Shown piece by piece: positions 60,802 to 64,000 of a stretch of 64,000 nt of DNA. A model generated the notes under the pieces. That model saw only the letters and a program-made list of their open reading frames with translations, searched no databases and was not told the DNA's origin. Positions within the stretch are counted from its first letter, which is position 1. Each line of letters opens with the position of its first letter. This stretch comes from Pseudomonas sp. M47T1. Its GTDB lineage: Bacteria > Pseudomonadota > Gammaproteobacteria > Pseudomonadales > Pseudomonadaceae. The stretch lies in NCBI RefSeq assembly GCF_000263855.1, contig NZ_AJWX01000027.1, positions 1-64,000 on the forward strand, read 5' to 3'. Made by a program: the position numbers and the translations under genes.

Positions 60802-62469
60802 TCATTTGATCAGCAGCCCTACCCCTCGGCCCCGTGGGTCGGACGCAGTCTCGACCTTGCGGCCGTCCACCTTGATGGCCTGGATGTCACCCATTTCCCA
60901 GCCCTGGTCTTCCAGGGTGTAGCCCATGGCCTTGAGCTCGTCGGCCGGCTGCCCGGTCAGCGGTGCGAAGCTGTCGAAGTAGAGGGTGTCCTTGGGCAGC
61001 AACTGGTGATGCACGCGCTGGGCCGCGACGGCCTTGGCCAACGGCAGGTGATAGTCGTACACGTTGTTGAGCACCTGGAAGATCGAGGTGAAGATCCGCG
61101 AGCCGCCCGGCGTGCCTACCACCATCGTCACCCGGCCGTCACGGGTGACGATGGTGGGGCTCATTGACGACAGCATGCGCTTGCCCGGCTCGATGGCGTT
61201 GGCGTCGCCACCCACCACGCCAAAGGCATTGGCGACGCCGGGCTTGGAACTGAAATCGTCCATCTCGTCGTTGAGCAGGAAGCCTGCGCCCTTCACGACC
61301 ACGCCGCTGCCGTAGTCCCAGTTCAGGGTGTAGGTGTTGCTCACCGCGTTGCCATCGTGGTCGATGATGGAGAAGTGCGTGGTCTGGTGCGCCTCAAGGC
61401 CGGGGTGCACATTCTCGGTAGCGGAAATAGCCGTGGGGTTGACCTCGTCGGCACGTTTGAGCAGGTAGGCCGGTGCAATCAGCTTATTGACCGGCACATC
61501 GTTGAAGTCCGGGTCACCCAAGTAGTTGGCGCGGTCGGCGAACACGCGCTTTTCGATTTCCGCCAGCAGATGGATGTAGCGTGCGCAATTGAGCGGCACG
61601 TCCTTGAAGTCAGCCTTGCGAATGTCCTTGATGCCCAGCAGTTGCGCCAGGGCGATGCCGCCGGAGCTGGGCAACGGCGCGGTGTAGATCAGGTTGCCGC
61701 GCCAGTCGATGTGCAGCGGCCGGCGCCAGCTGACCTTGTAGTCGTGCAGGTCCTGCTTGGTGATCAGGCCCTTGTCGGCCTGCATCTGGGCCACCAGCAA
61801 GTCGGCGGTCTTGCCCTCGTAGAAGTCCTTGGCGCCCTGGTCGGCAATGCGCTCCAGGGTGTGCGCCAGCTCTGGCTGGCGGAAGGTCTGGCCGGGCTTC
61901 ATGGTGCCAAAATAGTCGTTGAAGTTGGTCTGGCCATTGAACAGTTTCAGCGCGTCCTGGCGGTACTGGAACTGCTTGTCGGCGACGGTAAAACCTTCCC
62001 TGGCATAGCCGATGGCCGGGGTCAGCAGCTCGGCCCAGGGCAGTTTGCCGAAGCGCTTGTGGGCTTCCCACAGCCCCAGCACGGTGCCGGGCACGCCACT
62101 GGCGCGGGCGCCCACCAGGCTGAGGTTTTCGATGACCTGGCCCTTGTCGTCCAGGTACATGTTGCGGCTCGCCGCCTTGGGCGCGGTTTCGCGGTAGTCG
62201 AGGAAGTAGGCTTTGCCCTTCACGTACAGGGTCATGAAACCGCCACCGCCCAGGTTACCGGCTTCGGGGTAGGTCACCGCCAGGGTGAAGGCCGTGGCCA
62301 CGGCGGCGTCCACCGCGTTGCCGCCTTTCTTGAGAATCTGCGCCGCCACCTTGGCGCCATATTGATCGGGCGCTGCTACGGCGCCGGCTTCCAGCAACGC
62401 GGCATAAGAGGAGGAACTGGCGACAATGGCCGCGCTCAGGGCAAGGGTCTTGAACAACACAATACGCAT
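60802..62469 (-). CDS. ggt: Gamma-glutamyltranspeptidase
   Basis: A 555-residue precursor with a signal peptide (LALSAAIVASSSSYA-A). The self-cleavage site and catalytic Thr (about residue 364) lie in HQTTHFSIIDHDGNAVSNTYT. Substrate-binding GTPGGSRIFTSIFQ and GNLGGGGFMTLY are present. It hydrolyses or transfers gamma-glutamyl groups, as in glutathione breakdown, in the periplasm. Being near the methylamine cluster, it might also act on gamma-glutamylmethylamide, but nothing in the sequence shows that. Confidence 0.94.
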   Translation of the reverse strand: MRIVLFKTLALSAAIVASSSSYAALLEAGAVAAPDQYGAKVAAQILKKGGNAVDAAVATAFTLAVTYPEAGNLGGGGFMTLYVKGKAYFLDYRETAPKAASRNMYLDDKGQVIENLSLVGARASGVPGTVLGLWEAHKRFGKLPWAELLTPAIGYAREGFTVADKQFQYRQDALKLFNGQTNFNDYFGTMKPGQTFRQPELAHTLERIADQGAKDFYEGKTADLLVAQMQADKGLITKQDLHDYKVSWRRPLHIDWRGNLIYTAPLPSSGGIALAQLLGIKDIRKADFKDVPLNCARYIHLLAEIEKRVFADRANYLGDPDFNDVPVNKLIAPAYLLKRADEVNPTAISATENVHPGLEAHQTTHFSIIDHDGNAVSNTYTLNWDYGSGVVVKGAGFLLNDEMDDFSSKPGVANAFGVVGGDANAIEPGKRMLSSMSPTIVTRDGRVTMVVGTPGGSRIFTSIFQVLNNVYDYHLPLAKAVAAQRVHHQLLPKDTLYFDSFAPLTGQPADELKAMGYTLEDQGWEMGDIQAIKVDGRKVETASDPRGRGVGLLIK

Positions 62470-62592
62470 CGGGTGTCCTTACTGTTGTTTTGGATTGCAG
62501 GCAACAGTTAGGCCCAGGTGGGCTGAGCTTTCAACCCCGACACGGGAAATCCCTTGGGGCTCCTTGCCTCGCTGGAGATCTGCAGTGCAGGT

Positions 62593-62624
62593 GAGGGCCA
62601 GCGCAGCCTGGCGGCCGCGGCTAC
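62593..62624. repeat. Extragenic palindrome, class 2
   Basis: GAGGGCCAGCGCAGCCTGG followed by CGGCCGCGGCTAC, a half-length copy of the class-2 element directly after the lysR stop codon. Confidence 0.7.
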
Positions 62625-62629
62625 AGCAT

Positions 62630-63586
62630 TTAGCTATCTGCTTGGGCGTAGCACGCCAGTTTTTCCTGCATGAAGTCCAGGAAACACTGGATGCGCAGCG
62701 CCAGTTGCGAGTTGCGGTAATACACCGCGTTGATCAACTGTCGGTAGCCACTGTTGGCCTGGGCCAGCAACGGCACCAGGCGGCCCTGGGCAATGTCGTG
62801 GTGGGTCATGAAGTCTGACAGGCAGACAATCCCTTCCCCGGCCAGAGCCAGTTGGCGCAAGGTTTCGCCACTGGACGCGCACAGCCGCGGGATGACCTGC
62901 AAGCGGTCGCCCTCGGCGTGGCGCAGCGGCCACTGGTTGAGGTGTTCGGGTTGAGTGAAGCCCAGCAGGCAGTGTTGCCCCAGGTCCTCCACCCGTTCCG
63001 GCGTGCCGTGGCGGCGCAGGTATTCGGGGCTGGCCAGGATGTTCAACGGGCTGCGGCCCAACAGGCGCGCATGCAAGGTAGAGTCGGCCAGCACGCCGAT
63101 GCGGATGGCAATGTCGGTGCTCTGCTCCAGCAGGTCGATCAGCAGGTCGTCGGTGTTGAGTTCCAGGACGATGTCCGGGTAGCGCTCACGGAATTCGCCG
63201 ATGTAGGGGACGATGGCGTGCAGCATGAACGGCGAGGCCGCATTGACACGCAGGCGCCCGGCCGGGGTTTGCTGACGCAACGCCAGGCGCTCTTCCAGTT
63301 CATCCATCTGCTGCAGGATCTGCTTGGCCCGCTCGAAGAAATACCGGCCTTCCTCGGTCAGGTCCATGCGCCGGGTGGTGCGGTTGATCAGCGTGGTATC
63401 AAGCTTGGCTTCCAGCCGCGACAGCGTGCGGCTGATGGCCGATGGAGTTTGCCCCACCTGTTCGGCCGCCGCTGAAATGGAACCGCACTCGATGACCGAG
63501 ATGAATACCTGGAGTTCGTCTGATCTGGCTTTCAACCTGGGTTTCCCTGTAAGGCTTGCCGGCACATCGGCTTGCACAATGGACAC
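62630..63586 (-). CDS. LysR-family transcriptional regulator
   Basis: A 318-residue LysR regulator: helix-turn-helix (ELQVFISVIECGSISAAAEQVGQTPSAISRTLSRLEAKL) followed by a substrate-binding domain (RLRVNAASPFMLHAIVPYIGEF). The GTG start has GAGG eight bases upstream and lies ten bases after the mdaB stop. A TTG 51 bases downstream, giving the more usual MKARSDELQVF start, is an alternative. It probably regulates the adjacent quinone reductase gene. Confidence 0.87.
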   Translation of the reverse strand: MSIVQADVPASLTGKPRLKARSDELQVFISVIECGSISAAAEQVGQTPSAISRTLSRLEAKLDTTLINRTTRRMDLTEEGRYFFERAKQILQQMDELEERLALRQQTPAGRLRVNAASPFMLHAIVPYIGEFRERYPDIVLELNTDDLLIDLLEQSTDIAIRIGVLADSTLHARLLGRSPLNILASPEYLRRHGTPERVEDLGQHCLLGFTQPEHLNQWPLRHAEGDRLQVIPRLCASSGETLRQLALAGEGIVCLSDFMTHHDIAQGRLVPLLAQANSGYRQLINAVYYRNSQLALRIQCFLDFMQEKLACYAQADS

Positions 63587-63596
63587 CCACTTTACC

Positions 63597-64000
63597 TCAC
63601 AGCGAGAAGCCCAACACCTGAGCCAGGTGAGCCTTGTAGTGCTCCACGTGCTCTTCGATATTGGGGCGCTTCATCACGTCGGTCGCCAGGAAGGTCGGCA
63701 GGCCAGTCATACCCAGGAACTGGTTGGCCTTGTGAAACGGGAAATACACGGCGTCCACGCCCTTGGCTTCGAAGAAGTCGCTGGGGTCGTCGAATGCCTG
63801 TTGCGGGGCGTTCCAGGTCAGCGACAGCATGTACTGCTTGCCGTGGATCAAGCCGCCGCTGCCGTACTTCTGCGAGGCATCGGAGCGGGTGCGACCGTCG
63901 CTGGCGTACAGGCTGCCATGGCCTTCGGTGAACACGTCGTCGACGTACTTCTTCACCGTCCAGGGCGCGCCCATCCACCAGCCGGGCATTTGATAGATGA
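63597..64000 (-). CDS. mdaB: NAD(P)H quinone oxidoreductase MdaB, C-terminal part (runs off right edge)
   Basis: The last 134 or so codons of a flavodoxin-fold NAD(P)H oxidoreductase. IYQMPGWWMGAPWTVKKYVDDVF, GKQYMLSLTWNAPQQAFDD and NQFLGMTGLPTFLATDVMKRPNIE are characteristic of MdaB. It reduces quinones by two electrons, protecting against redox cycling. The N-terminal FAD-binding part is outside the window. The LysR gene follows closely in the same direction. Confidence 0.87.
   Translation of the reverse strand, partial: IYQMPGWWMGAPWTVKKYVDDVFTEGHGSLYASDGRTRSDASQKYGSGGLIHGKQYMLSLTWNAPQQAFDDPSDFFEAKGVDAVYFPFHKANQFLGMTGLPTFLATDVMKRPNIEEHVEHYKAHLAQVLGFSL

Overview
The window looks like a chromosome segment of a Pseudomonas, most likely of the P. 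putida group. The evidence is the close match of VanA/VanB/VanR, uronate dehydrogenase, PurU/FolD, the DUF6124 protein and the extragenic palindromes to what is known from that group, together with high G+C and strong GC third-codon bias over most of its length. No rRNA, intact tRNA, CRISPR array, insertion sequence or integrase gene was seen. The species cannot be fixed from the sequence alone.

Region A (1 to about 17.1 kb) is accessory and visibly lower in G+C. A divergent cluster around 2.76-3.03 kb encodes, leftwards, an alpha/beta hydrolase, a VOC-fold (extradiol dioxygenase-like) protein, a Rieske ferredoxin and the start of an FAA hydrolase. Rightwards it encodes a luciferase-like flavin monooxygenase, an FMN reductase, a family-3 beta-glucosidase split by a -1 frameshift in a T7 run, an MFS importer, an OprB-type porin and a Bcr/CflA efflux pump. 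This set suggests uptake, deglycosylation, hydroxylation and ring cleavage of a plant phenolic glucoside. It is followed by vanAB with VanR-type operators, vanR, and a two-gene Septu (ptuAB) anti-phage system. An AT-rich stretch ends the island-like block.

Region B (17.1-24.5 kb) returns to core-like sequence. It holds small conserved proteins, a DUF6124 gene with a leader rich in hairpins, a periplasmic protein, and a glycosyltransferase-like gene upstream of an MBOAT acyltransferase and two SGNH hydrolases, which look like a glycan O-acetylation unit.

Region C (24.5-39.1 kb) is the most interesting part. It is a catabolic cluster whose transcription units all carry the palindrome TATTATGGTATACCA, presumably bound by the FadR-type GntR regulator encoded inside it. 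It contains a DUF1185 protein, an alpha/beta hydrolase, an aldehyde dehydrogenase, two paralogous flavin reductases, a Nudix hydrolase, a DUF1330 protein, a RibBA paralogue, a complete PotFGHI-like ABC importer, an NCS1 nucleobase-type permease and a luciferase-like monooxygenase. The logic resembles Rut (uracil) or pyridine-type ring opening by a two-component flavin monooxygenase, with its own FMN supply. The substrate is unknown.

Region D (39.1-41.5 kb) is a hexuronate-type MFS transporter divergent from uronate dehydrogenase. Region E (41.6-55.4 kb) is an apparently complete N-methylglutamate pathway for methylamine: amtB, the three N-methylglutamate synthase subunits, a type III glutamine synthetase/gamma-glutamylmethylamide synthetase, an XRE-cupin regulator, and the operon purU-folD-mgdABCD, which oxidises the methyl group to formate through tetrahydrofolate. 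Region F (55.6-64 kb) holds a chemoreceptor, a tandem pair of paralogous lipoproteins, gamma-glutamyltranspeptidase, a LysR regulator and the 3' part of mdaB. Two families of extragenic palindromes are scattered from 17 kb to the right end.
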